Assembly (NCBI GenBank): GCA_039583875.1
Contig: CM077160.1
Coordinates: forward strand, 109,755,530-109,819,529
DNA length: 64,000 nucleotides
Source of the DNA: Platanthera guangdongensis
Lineage: Eukaryota; Streptophyta; Magnoliopsida; Asparagales; Orchidaceae
Direction: 5' to 3'
Part shown: in pieces, positions 1 through 9,780 of the stretch
How positions within the stretch are numbered: the stretch's first letter is position 1
Layout: every line of letters starts with the position of its first letter
Position numbers and translations under genes: made by a program
Notes under the pieces: model-generated
What the model saw: the letters and a program-made list of their open reading frames with translations, nothing else
Told to the model about the DNA's origin: nothing
The model's database searches: none

Positions 1-150
1 AATAGAAACTGGTTGAGTCACTATATGAAGGTGTTGTTAGATTATACCAACAATTTGGGGAAAAATGCCCAACCTTCCCACAACACCAACATTTAATTAT
101 CGGTTGTATTTTTCTTTGGTTGCACTGTAGTCCAGTAGTTGATGCTGAAT

Positions 151-600
151 CTACAGCAATTGTGCACAACAGCTTCCATTGGGCAGATATGTTCTCAGAT
201 TTCTGCCTTTATTGCATTTAGAAATCCCTGCAATACTTGTTTGACTTTTGCTGCTCCAACTTATGAGTCTTTTCTCTAGAAACTGGCAAGTTCTAGAAGT
301 ACTTTTTCTGTCTTCTTTACACCCTGCAAAATCTGCATCTGTGTACCCTGTGAGTTCAAAATCAGCTATCCCCAGGATACCAAACCCCAAGATTGGTTGT
401 GCCCTTAAGATAGCTTCCAGTTATTCTCTTTATGTTGACAACTGAAAAGTATACTCCATCAGAGACTCTTTGGGGCATGCTTGGTACCTAGCACAGACTC
501 ATGTTGATAACATAATATCAGGCCTACTAGCATCAATTATACAGGAGTGATCCAATGATGCCTCTATATAAGGTTTCATCAACTGGTTTACCAGATTCAT
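151..600 (-). pseudogene. Copia RT C-terminus / RNase H remnant of SIRE-1
   Basis: Minus-strand translation gives the Copia RNase H signature GYTDADFAGCKEDRKSTS followed by a degraded LISWSSKSQTSIA, the family's site after the first catalytic Asp. Just upstream on the same strand, 480-600 gives pieces resembling YRGIIGSLLY and the RPDIM / ARYQACPKES segment at the end of Copia reverse transcriptase. Stops and frame changes interrupt it. No YVDD motif remains. It is a pseudogene of a retrotransposon polyprotein. Confidence 0.7.
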
Positions 601-799
601 CCTTGTGTAGTGACACAGAAGAACAATCTTATCCTGGTGTTCTCATTGGGTAGAAGAATTCTCCATACCATACTTATTAATCAACTCACTTATCAGACTG
701 ATGAGATGGATATACCATCCTCAGATCATCTAACTTGGAATCCTGTTCTGTGAAGATCCATACATGTCTCTAGATTTCTTCTTCCTTGGTTTCTCTAGA

Positions 800-1640
800 T
801 GATTGGTCTTCTTGAGAGAAGAGTCTCCAGCTGGACCCTTCCAGCTGCCCTGCCTTCTTTTCCTCAACATCTTCTTGAACTATCTAGAGAAGAGACATAG
901 TTCCTCCTCAGTCAGGTCTCCTCCTGATGAGGATGATTCTGTAGACTCAGAGACTATGTCTCGTCTCTCTGAGAGTGTTGACCTTCTTGGAAGTCTCAGC
1001 CTTTAGGGCCAAAGACTTTTCTCTACTGTGTGCTCTAACTGAATCTTCTTCAGACTTCCTGAGATTGAGCTGTTACTCATGGGACAACAGCTTGTCAAAT
1101 AGAGCCTGATGGTCTATGTTGGCTAAATTACCCATTTCTCTTATTGTACAGATCTTGATGTCATATTCCTTGTTCAGGGACGTCATAGTTAGTGAAGCTC
1201 CTGCCATAAGTCCTCAGGTTGTTTACAATTCTGAAGAACTTTTCAAAACATTCAGCCACTAAATCTTCCTTACCCTATCTAAAGGCTTCATACTATTAGT
1301 TTAGCGGAGATTTTCTATCATCTCTGACCTCATTAGTTCCCTCCATATAGACAATCAGTGACTCTCACATTTTTTTGATGTTTTACAATGAATTAGGTTT
1401 TGAAAAGTGAAATCATCTATTGCACTGACTATAATATTTTGAGTTATCTTGTCCATAGAGCCCAGAATGATTTCATCTTTATCCATCTCTATATAGGTCT
1501 TTGGTGTCTTTATGTTTTCATTAAGAACTGACACTTTCATGGGAATGAAAGGTCCTTCAACCACTGTGATGTATATTCTTGGATCTGCTGCCTTCATGAA
1601 TAATCTGACTCTCTACTTCCAAATTCTAAAATTCTCTTTG
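800..1640 (-). pseudogene. SIRE-like gag remnant (DUF4219/UBN2 type)
   Basis: The clearest piece is at 1355-1597: a minus-strand frame with ADPRIYITVVEGPFIPM, a conserved N-terminal block of this gag family, followed by the KNIIVSAID-like block (QNIIVSAIDDFTF). The same blocks recur at 37492-37830 and 53885-54118 in the window. Between 800 and 1010 the minus strand encodes a block like GDLT..LF.R.FKKML, the segment before the gag zinc knuckle, with a premature stop. Gag would form the virus-like particle in the cytoplasm, but this copy cannot make a full protein. Confidence 0.7.
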
Positions 1641-1762
1641 GAGCAGACTGGGAGTTTGATGGAATTGTTTTCCCTCTAAGCCATGATTTATCTTTCTTTG
1701 TAATCCTTTGGATTCTCACTAGGCTGTTATGCCTTCTCAATTAATCTCCCTCTGATACCAAT

Positions 1763-3293
1763 TGTAAATATTTGTTTTAGGATTGAGAGTGACCTAGAGG
1801 TGGGGGGGGGGGGTGAATAGGTCCAATTTAAATCTTGGCTACTTTTGGATTCTGAGATTTAATTTTCTATGTTTATTACCCTAGTCAGATAAAACAAGAA
1901 AACTATCCAGCAATTTAAAACAATCACAACACAACAATCACAACATAGTACACACAGATTTATAGTGGTTCCCTAATATATGAGTACATCCACTTTCCCT
2001 CTTCGCCTATCTAGCAATGAACTAGATTCAGCCAAACTCCTCCTTTTTTCTTTACTCAGATCCTCAGATCTTACAGCTCAGAGCCTAGCTGGCCCATATA
2101 ACTCAGACTTTACAAGTCTTACCACTAAGATCACCAAGATCCTACACTGCAAGTTCTTTCGAAGAACTCTACCTCAGAGTGTATCCACACTCCTACTCCT
2201 CAGGCAACTCCTACCATACAACTCAGAATAATCAGTTTCTACAACTCAGAGAAATACTCACTTCTCCTATCTCAGGCACTCAGCCTTACCTCAACTTTTA
2301 TAACACATGCTTACAACTTAGAGAAATTGATTCTCCTACACTCAAATCTACAGTTAGATCTTAAAAGATTTAAAATGGTGAAAAGAAATAAATTTGGAAT
2401 TAGTCACCCAACGAGAGAGAAACGAGTGACTGCTTCTTTAACTGATCTTAATAAGTCAGCTTCCCTTGATCCTTGTTGTAATGGATTTGATTCAATCCTT
2501 CTTAGCTTTTCAAATCTTCTTGAAGATGAAATTAGGGTAGATCTAGGCTAGAGAATGTTGAAGTCGATTCTTGATCTGGCTTCTCTCCACCTTCTGAATT
2601 CTAGCAGATTCCTTTTTAGATCAGGGAAGAGATATTGAGTTGATGAGCTCCTTGATCTTCTTTTTCTTCTATGTGTTTCCACTCCAATTGGTTCTCCATT
2701 TTTTTTACACTTTATTTCTGTAGAGTTGATCACTTTATATATGCTCTGTCAAAGGTAACCGGATGTTCTGATTAATTACTGACATCTGACAGTTCTGATA
2801 GCTGTCAGATCCTCTGACTTGATTTCTGCACTTAGAAAACAACTCTGCTTGAAGTGTTGGAACATTATTGTTGGATGTGTCGACACCAGTCCTGGGTGTC
2901 GACATACTTCTGAATGTGTCGACACAGCCTTCACCTTATCTCGACCAACTGATGTAGAATGCATCGACACTTGTCCTGAGCGTCGACACAGTTGTTCTTT
3001 GTCTTGTATCATAGTGTCGACCCAAGTCCTGGGTGTCGACACAACTTTATCCTTGACTCAACACTTCTTGTTTAAGTGTGTCAACACTAGTCCCGAGTGT
3101 CGACACAGCTACTTCTTGTCTCAGCACAACTTTGACAAAAGTGTCGACACTTGCCTAGTGTCTCGACACTTTTGTACTTAGCTTTATTTGTCTGCACACA
3201 AGAACTTAACATTCATTAAATAAAACTATTTGTATATCATTGAGCTGAAAGGACTTCTTCAAATCAAGTACAATATGACCAATGTACCCAACC
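1763..3293 (-). repeat. 5' LTR of SIRE-1
   Basis: The left edge is TGTAAATATTTG, two bases from the primer binding site. The right edge is set near 3293 by alignment with the other SIRE LTR ends (…AACA at 51157, 57628 and 39866). A 12-base G run lies 39 bp inside the left edge, as in the sister LTRs. A minus-strand TATA-like box (ATATATAAAG) is at about 2732-2743. The right edge is uncertain by a few bases. Length is about 1.53 kb. Confidence 0.7.
2875..3175. repeat. GTGTCGACAC palindrome array in SIRE-1 LTR
   Basis: The 10-bp palindrome GTGTCGACAC and one-base variants occur about ten times, usually in pairs separated by a spacer such as AGTCCTGG. The array lies in the U3 part of the LTR, upstream of the minus-strand TATA-like box. 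A function as a factor-binding or cruciform-prone array is inference. Confidence 0.85.
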
Positions 3294-4215
3294 GTTTGCT
3301 CTGCTTCAACTCTTACCAACCCAGTTACTTAGGAACATCACGACGCCCTGGCCCTTCGCCATTTGGGGGATGGAATTGGTTGGACCTTTTCCACAGGCAA
3401 GTGGGCAGAGGAGATTCCTTCTAGTCACGATCGACTACTTCTCGAAGTGGTTAGAGGTGAAGACGTTGACCAAAGTGACCTCCCAGGTGATTCACAACTT
3501 TGCGTGGGGAGAGATCATCTGCCGGCATAGACTTCCTCAAGTCATAGTCACTGATAACGAGCACCAGTTTGCTCGTGAAGAGTTCACCAGCTTCTGCACT
3601 CAGATAGGGATAGATCTCAAGGTTTGACTTCGCCTACCACCCTCGAAACAACATGCAGGTGGAAGCGGCAAATAATATCATTATGAACTGTTAAAGAAGG
3701 TGGAGAACCTGAGGGGGAACTAGGTAGAACAGTTTCCCTCGGTAATATGGGCCCTCAGGACTACCCCAAATACAGCCACAAGAGAGACCTCCTTCAAACT
3801 TTCTCACGGTAAAGAAGCTGTTCTACTGGTGGAGTTCGAGGTCAGGCTGCCACGGGTTGTGGCCGCCGAGGAAGGAGACGAGGAATGAAAGATATAGAAC
3901 AAAGGGGCTACGACTCTCACTAAACCTAATAGAGGAACTCCACGACATAGCCGCCGTCAGACAAGAGGAGATCGAGTGACAGATTGTCTAGTACTTTGAC
4001 AAGAATGTCAGAATCAAGCAGTTCGCGGAATGAGATCTGGTCCTAAAAAAGATAGATGTCGTAGGAAGATCAGCAGTGTGAAAACTCCATCCGAATTGGG
4101 AAGGTCCATACATCGTCGAGGAAGCACTTAAGTTAGGAGGATACCGCCTCCAGAATGTGGAGGGGGAATTCCTAAGTCACACCTGAAGCGGTGATGATTT
4201 GAAACGTTTCTATCC
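3294..4215 (+). pseudogene. Tat-lineage Ty3/Gypsy integrase remnant
   Basis: The plus strand encodes the plant Tat-type integrase start (PWPFAIWGMELVGPFP), then FLLVTIDYFSKWLEVK and LPQVIVTDNEHQFA around the second catalytic Asp, and AYHPRNNMQVEAANN near the Glu. The first catalytic Asp of the usual WGMDIVGP appears as Glu. Further on, LHPNWEGPYIVEE and GGYRLQNVEGE mark the GPY/F C-terminal domain, ending near 4215 with DLKRFYP. Frameshifts and stops separate these blocks. Integrase would join element cDNA to chromosomes, but this copy is dead. It lies directly right of the SIRE-1 LTR. Confidence 0.85.
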
Positions 4216-4303
4216 CCGAACCTTATAAATAAAAGACTCTTGCTTATTAATTCTCTTTTTACAAGATCTCTTGTGGGTGAACTATGTATGTGGCTGATAG
4301 TGT

Positions 4304-4960
4304 ATTGAGATGTTGACCCCGAGCAGATCATGCTGACCAAGCTCTCACTAGCTGGTAGGGCTGGAAGTAACTCAGTGGTAAATTGAGTGTTGACCCCGAG
4401 CAGATCCCGCTGACCATACTCCCACTAGCTGGCAGGGATGGAAGTCACTCGATAGTCGATTGAGATGTTGACCCCGAGCAAATCCTGCTGAGCAGGCTCT
4501 CACTAGCTGGTAGGGCTGGAAGTCACTTAGTGGTATATTGAGATGTTGACCCCGAGCAGACCCCGCTGACTAGACTCCTAGTAGCTGGCAGAGCTAGAAG
4601 TCACTCGGTGGTAGATTGAGATGTTGACCCCGAGCAGGTCCCGTTGACCAGGCTCCCACTAGCTGACAAGGATGGAAGTCACTCGGTGGTAGATTGAAAT
4701 GTTGACCTTGGGCAGATCCCGCTAATCAGGTTCCCACTAGCTAATATGACTGGAAGTAACTCGGTGGTATATTGAGATATTGAACTCGAGCAGATCCCGT
4801 TGACCAAGCTCCCACTAGCTAGCAGGCCTGGAAGTCACTCAGTGGTAGATTGAGATGATGACCCCGAGTAGATTCCACTGACCAAGCTTCCACTAGTTGG
4901 CAGAGCTGGAAGTCACTCGGTGGTAGATTGAGATGTTGACCTCGAGCAGATTCCCGCCAG
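4304..4960. repeat. 78-bp tandem array, about 8.5 copies
   Basis: Units begin with ATTGAGATGTTGACC at 4304, 4382, 4459, 4537, 4615, 4693, 4771, 4849 and 4927. The spacing is 78 bp throughout, with one 77. Each unit carries CCGAGCAGATCCCGCTGACC, then CACTAGCTGGCAGG and GGAAGTCACTCGGTGGTA. Copies differ from each other at several positions, so the array is not newly amplified. It follows the Gypsy integrase C-terminus by about 90 bp, where Tat elements have their long 3' untranslated region. Confidence 0.95.
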
Positions 4961-5582
4961 GTCAGCAAACACTCACCGAACACCTGAGGTTGGATGTATC
5001 TTTCCGAGCTTGTGTCAATCTCGAAAAGAGCGGAGATTGTGTACAATCCCGGGTTCGCTGAGTGGGCCCCTCAAAGTGTCTCAGGGGCTAAAGGGCTCCA
5101 TAGCTCAGGGTGGCCGAGCAGGCGAGTGAGGCAGGCGAGTGGGGCAGTTGGGCCCACACTCGTCGTGAGGACTGAGGCTCGTGCACAACCGACAATAATG
5201 ATAGTCAGTAAGCACTCGCTCAAGTGGAAATTGGGTAGTGGGCGAGTGCTAGTATCATCGGGCACTCGTCGTCAACCAAGCATAAGCGGGTGCTCTTCTT
5301 CTCGCCTAGGCATTCGCCTCCCCTTCGTAACTTCGTAGTGCAAATTACAAGTTAATTGATGTTGCATTGACTCAAGCTTATATTGTCTAGAAGAGGCTGT
5401 CATGCAAGTGGAGGGTCAAACATAATTTCTACTATAATTTTTAAAACAACAAGAAAGATATCATAGAATTAATACATGTCAAATAGAATTTAAATTCTCA
5501 ATCAATGGATAAACGCAACCTGTGCATAAAAATGTTGGTGTCATGAGAGTTAAAATGTTCTTAAGTGACATTCAATATTACC
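4961..5582. other. Stretch without a recognised gene, probably Gypsy 3' region
   Basis: Positions 4961-5340 are GC-richer and contain repeated GGCGAGTG / CACTCG words, likely the rest of the Gypsy 3' untranslated region or LTR. I could not find convincing LTR ends. Positions 5341-5582 are AT-rich and show nothing recognisable. Confidence 0.4.
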
Positions 5583-5812
5583 AAATCGGAACCGCATATA
5601 ACCAGACCAAACATCTAGTGATTCTTGTTGAACCCTAATTTAGTTTTTATTCTTGTTGAATCGAAAACATAGGCCCGACGATTCCAAAAATATATATTAT
5701 AACTGGAACCGGTTAAATCCCAACCAAATAAAGTTTTGGTTTTAATTTGAAAAACTATCACCTTAACGGTTCAATTTACAATTTTAGTAGAACCAGAATC
5801 GTGACAGCTCTA
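5583..5812. mobile_element. hAT-like element remnant (hAT-3)
   Basis: It shares with the hAT copy at 56207-57606 the right-end structure: AGTAGAACCAGAATCGTGAC, then the terminal GACAGCTCTA. Subterminal AACCGG-type words (GGAACCGGTTAAA) are present, as is typical of hAT transposase-binding regions. The left end and the target duplication were not found, so it is a truncated non-autonomous copy. Confidence 0.6.
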
Positions 5813-5910
5813 ATTGAACATCTCCAAAAGTTTCACCTCCAAACCAGCATGAACTGAGCTTGACTAGGTGCGTCTGTGTTCACAAACCAAATCAATTTTA
5901 ACAACACTTA

Positions 5911-6130
5911 GGCTTCATTTGTTTCGGCGGTGGCGGATCGATCCGGCGGGTGGAAATGGAGTGTTCGAAACGGAGAGGGGAGGTGGCTGCTCCAAACAGA
6001 GCTTTTTGGGGCGTTTCTCAAGGCGGGCGGGTGGAAACGGAGCAAACGCTGCCGGAGGTTCATTTGTTTACCCGCCTTCCGGCGGCGTTTGCCCAAAACG
6101 GAGCTCCGAAACGCCCAAACAAATAGAGCC
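5911..6130. mobile_element. Harbinger-like MITE (MITE-A), TSD TTA
   Basis: Ends are GGCTTCATTTGTTT… and …AAACAAATAGAGCC, imperfect terminal inverted repeats of about 14 bp. The target duplication TTA lies at 5908-5910 and 6131-6133. Units 2 and 3 of the surrounding triplication have the uninterrupted site AACACTTAATC, an internal empty-site control. The 220-bp length, TTA duplication and GGCnTnnTTTG termini fit the PIF/Harbinger superfamily. It has no coding capacity. Confidence 0.9.
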
Positions 6131-6332
6131 TTAATCAAAAATTGTCATAAAATGTAGGGATTCATATTCGGATTTGAATTCTGATTCGTTTGAATATTTG
6201 AATTTAGATTCATCCTAAAATTCTATATTTGAATTTGGACTTGGATTCAAATTTGAGATTATTTATAAATTATTAGTGAATATTATCAATAAAGATAATA
6301 TTGTTCTGATTTTAAGTGGAATATCACTTTTA

Positions 6333-6534
6333 GGCTTTATTGGGTTAGGCGGTGGCGGGAGCAGCCAACATCTCAGAAGGGAGTTTTAGAACAGGAGGGA
6401 GGGAGGCGAGGCTAGAAAAGCGGCGTTTGAGGGCTTTTCCTCCTTGCTGCGGGAACAAACAGAGCAAACACCGCCAGTGATCTGTTTGTTTATCCGCCGT
6501 CCGACGGCGTCTGCTCCAAATGCAGCCTCCAAAC
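6333..6534. mobile_element. Harbinger-like MITE (MITE-B), right end missing, copy 1
   Basis: It starts GGCTTTATTGGG after TTA and matches the complete copy at 7249-7468, but stops at the CCTCCAAAC duplication junction. The loss of the right end follows from the tandem duplication breakpoint inside the MITE. Confidence 0.85.
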
Positions 6535-6793
6535 CAGTATGAACTGAGCCTGACTAGGTGCGTTCACAAACCAAATCAATTTTTACAACACTTAATCAAA
6601 AATTGTCATAAACTGTAGGGATTCAGATTCGGATTTGAATTCTGATTCGTTTGAATATTTGAATTTGGATTCATCCTAAAATTCTAGATTTGAATTCAGA
6701 CTTGGAGTCGAATTTGAGATTATTTATAAATTATTAGTGACTATTATCAATAAACATAATATTGTTCTGATTTTAAGTGGAATATCACTTTTA

Positions 6794-6995
6794 GGCTTTA
6801 TTTGGTTAGGCGGTGGCGGGTGCAGCCAACGTCTCAGAAGGAAGTTTTGGAACAGGGGGGAGGGAGGCGCGACTAGAAAAGCGGCGTTTGAGGGCTTTTC
6901 CTCCTTGCTGCGGGAACAAACGGAGCAAACGCCGTCGGTGATCTGTTTGTTTATCCGCCGTCCGACGACGTCTGCTCCAAACGCAGCCTCCAAAC
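6794..6995. mobile_element. Harbinger-like MITE (MITE-B), right end missing, copy 2
   Basis: It starts GGCTTTATTTGG after TTA and ends at the second CCTCCAAAC junction, as in copy 1. Confidence 0.85.
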
Positions 6996-7248
6996 CAGTA
7001 TGAACTGAGCTTGACTAGGTGCGTTCACAAACCAAATCAATTTTTACAACACTTAATCAAAAAGTGTCATAAAATGTAGGGATTCAGATTCAAATTCAGA
7101 TTCGTTTGAATATTTGAATTCGGATTCATCCTAAGATTCTAGATTTGAATTCGGACTTGGATTCGAATTTGAGATTATTTATAAATTGTTAGTGAATATC
7201 ATCAATAAAGACAATATTGTTCGGATTTTAAATGAAATATTACTTTTA

Positions 7249-7468
7249 GGCTTTATTTGGTTAGGTGGTGGCCGGAGAAGCCAACGTCTTAGAAGGGAGT
7301 TTTGGAACAGGAGGAAGGGAGACGGGGCTAGAAAAGCGGCATTTGAGGGCTTTTCCTCTTTATTGCGGGAGCAAACGGAGCAAATGCTGTTGTTGGTCTG
7401 TTTATTTATCCGTCGTCCGACGGTGTTTGCTTCAAACGCAGCCTCCAAACGCTTAACCAAACAAAGCT
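7249..7468. mobile_element. Harbinger-like MITE (MITE-B), complete, TSD TTA
   Basis: The ends GGCTTTATTTGGTT and AACCAAACAAAGCT form inverted repeats. TTA flanks both sides (7246-7248 and 7469-7471). The length of 220 bp equals that of MITE-A, and both share an internal GGCGGTGGCGG-like word near the left end, so the families are related. It is non-coding. Confidence 0.9.
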
Positions 7469-7514
7469 TTAATCTGAATTTGAACTAAAAAAAGAAGAAT
7501 TTGATGAATAAATT

Positions 7515-7776
7515 GGCTTTTTGGCATAGTGCACCCTCGAAATATCGGCTTTTGACAAAATGTATCCCGAAAGTTTAAAATTGACAAAATGCACATCTAA
7601 AATGGTTTTTTTGGCAGAATGCACCCTCAATAAACAAAAAATAAAATGACCAAAATGTATACTCTATGATACACATTGTCCAAAACATCATTTTGAAGGA
7701 TACATTTTATCAATTTTAAATTTCTCAACATTTTGCCACAACCATATATTTAAAGGATGTAGTTTGCCAAAAAGCC
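7515..7776. mobile_element. Mutator-like MITE with 9-bp TSD
   Basis: Terminal inverted repeats of about 31 bp with mismatches begin GGCTTTTTGGCA and end TTGCCAAAAAGCC. A perfect 9-bp target duplication GAATAAATT lies at 7506-7514 and 7777-7785. A 9-bp duplication fits Mutator-like elements. It is non-coding, and the internal sequence is AT-rich with further self-complementary segments. Confidence 0.9.
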
Positions 7777-7957
7777 GAATAAATTCCCAAATTGTTCAGG
7801 AATTATTTAACTTGCTGGATGCCTTCCTCTTTCTTATAAATTATAATACTTTCTGGTCATTTCTGGTCGCTCTGGACAGCATACGGTAGCCTGCTACGCC
7901 GCCTCCTCACTTCGACGTCCGTCGTCCGCAGAAAATTTCCGCCTCCGGCCACCGTTC

Positions 7958-8257
7958 TTGCCGAAGGATGTGATTCCAATTTTCTATTATGATTCTGCGG
8001 AAGACACCATTAATCTTATCTTCACCTCTCCGCCACGAAGCGATCTCCCCATTTTTGGTAACGGCTTAGCGGGTGCGAGATGTATCGTTGCCGATTCTCG
8101 CCATTTCTGTCGACCTATTCATCTCGATCAGGCCTCCAAGTCCCATTCGGAAGCGATAATGGCAGGAGTTTGGGAAAGCGCACTAGGGTTTTGTTTTGTG
8201 AAAAAGGTCAGCCGAAGCCCAGAACTGATGGAGGAAGATGGTTCGGCAGTTTCCGCG
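7958..8257 (+). CDS. Possible 5' exon of an unrecognised protein
   Basis: An ATG-initiated frame of about 100 codons with non-repetitive composition is preceded by GC-rich sequence and ends at a good splice-donor-like GTAAGT (8258-8263). No family is recognised, and nothing that follows clearly continues it. It could be chance. The best reason for listing it is that base composition differs from the AT-rich transposon debris on both sides. Confidence 0.22.
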
Positions 8258-8312
8258 TAAGTGGGGTTTCCAACTTGCCTCAAGGAGAATCGGTATACTG
8301 TTCTCCACTCTG

Positions 8313-8989
8313 AGAAATTTACGGAAGAGAATTGGTGTCATTTCTCCAGATTTTTTTCCCATTCTTGATCTGTGTGCCATATCTACTTTTTTTTGACTTC
8401 CACCTACTGCACTGCCAAAATATTTCTATACTAGTTAAAATGGAAAACAAAAACAACTAGCTTGTGCCTTCGGTGAAATTTTTGTGCTCGTGCTCCCGCT
8501 AGAGATTGTAGTCCGGGATTTCCATGAGGTTGACATGCGACTTTAAATATGCTCCCAGTTTGTTTTTTCTTTGTTCCTCCCTCCATATCTGTTACCCGCG
8601 ACTCTGGATTAGACAATGGACCGTTTAGGAGAGTGCGAGCTGACCACAGATCATAGGAGAAGAAGGTGACTCTTTACGCGTTCTTGTTAAAAGATGAAAA
8701 AAGTTAACTTTCATTAGAAATGCCAAATGCCTGGATGATCATATTGAATGAGAGTGCTAGTATACTCAGATTTTTCATAAGTTTATTGAGATGTCCATTC
8801 TGAAATTTGTGATATATAGAATGACATATGAGATGTCATATTTGACATCTCAGTTTTTATTATTGACATCTCATATTTCAGTTCTTCCATCTCATATGTC
8901 ATTTTTGAGGTTTGATATATGGAGTGTTGATGATATTCACTTATGAATTGCAGGAAATTGTAAAAGATTAATATGTATTTCAAATTGCT
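8313..8989. other. Stretch without a recognised gene
   Basis: No coding frame is recognised. Positions 8790-8910 repeat variants of GACATCTCATAT in both orientations, a motif also seen at 17740-17930. Confidence 0.4.
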
Positions 8990-9780
8990 TAAAGTGAAGA
9001 TGAGGCTTATCAAATGTATTGTGAGCTTGTACTGTTGGTTTTAATGTGTGTAAAGAGTATCGTTTTGTTTGGCCGAGTACAAGTATCTTCAAACAAAGTG
9101 TGTTTTGTTGCAGTAGTTCTGGAGTGAAGTGAGTTCCCGAAGTACCAAATAGTGTTGCAAAATATCGTTGCTTAGACGCTAGAACTAATTGTTCAGTAGT
9201 GATCATTTTCAATGCAGGCATAAAAGAAAAACATTTGACGGTGGGTGAATTTAATAAGGAACAAAACCATGAACATGTCGATAACACAGATTAACATTTT
9301 CTTCGATCTCATAGAATTGTCAACGAAGAAAAGGTGTTGTTTTGAAATCTATGACTTAGATAGGAATTAAAACATCGGATGTGCACAATTACCTAACTAA
9401 TGAGGTTGGGGTTCCCAAAATGTAGGTTTTACCAAAAGAGATGCCTATCATTTTATATATAAAGATAGAAGATCAAGAATAGATGGTGGTGATGCTCTAA
9501 ATCTGTTACAATTATTGAAGGAGCGGACAACTAATGATAACATGTATTTATATGAAATACAAGTCGACGATTGCAATCGGTTAACCAATTTTATATGGAT
9601 GGGTGGACGAAGTAAAATTGATTATGAATGTTTTGGGGGTAGTTGTAACATTTGATTCAACATATCAGATGAACAAATACAATCTTGCATGTACCCATTT
9701 TGTGGTTGTGAATCACCATTGACATAACGTTGTAATAGCTATTGCTTTTTTATCTCAAGAAGGCATATAGTCATTCACAT
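8990..9780 (+). pseudogene. FAR1/FRS-like (MULE transposase-derived) pseudogene
   Basis: In order on the plus strand: SEDEAYQMYCEL (8992 on), the start of the FAR1 DNA-binding domain; FNAGIKEKHLTVGEFNKEQ followed by NHEH and HFLRSHR (about 9210-9320); then GGDALNLLQLLKERTT, MYLYEIQVDDCNRLTNFIW and, after a frameshift near 9635, VVTFDSTYQMNKYNLACTHF (9640-9715) with FVVVNHH. These match the FAR1/FHY3 family, in which the Mutator transposase core follows a WRKY-GCM1 zinc finger. Several stops and frameshifts make it a pseudogene. Whether it came from a host FRS gene or a Mutator element cannot be told here. Confidence 0.8.

Larger units (their letters stand above)
1..3293 (-). mobile_element. 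SIRE-1: SIRE-like Ty1/Copia element, partial (left end outside window)
   Basis: A minus-strand element runs off the left edge of the window. Reading right to left, it has a 5' LTR (1763-3293), a degenerate initiator-Met primer binding site (TCTGATACCA on the plus strand, 1751-1760), gag remnants and then reverse transcriptase C-terminal and RNase H remnants. Protease, integrase and most of reverse transcriptase are missing between gag and RNase H, so this is an internal deletion derivative. It abuts a Gypsy integrase at 3294, which suggests insertion into that element. The SIRE assignment rests on the gag type, the ~1.5 kb LTR, and the G-run next to the primer site. Confidence 0.75.
5836..7441. 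repeat. Tandem triplication, ~461-bp unit
   Basis: Units start at the word CCTCCAAAC at 5836, 6526 and 6987, with a final CCTCCAAAC at 7442. Spacings are 690, 461 and 455 bp. Unit 1 is longer because it carries the MITE insertion at 5911-6130 and 6 extra bases. GTAGGGATTCA landmarks at 6154, 6615 and 7076 confirm the 461-bp period. Each unit contains unique sequence plus most of a Harbinger-like MITE, whose right end survives only after the last unit. The junctions fall on the 9-bp CCTCCAAAC, present both in flanking DNA and inside the MITE. Confidence 0.95.

Noticed and set aside
2875..3175. CRISPR-like or satellite interpretation of the regular short repeats
   Set aside because: Repeats are palindromic, spacers are variable in length and partly repeated, and the context is a plant LTR.
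2819..3181. 120-codon frame with regular Cys-Val-Asp-Thr repeats, superficially like a small secreted cysteine-rich protein
   Set aside because: It is the translation of the GTGTCGACAC array in the SIRE-1 LTR.
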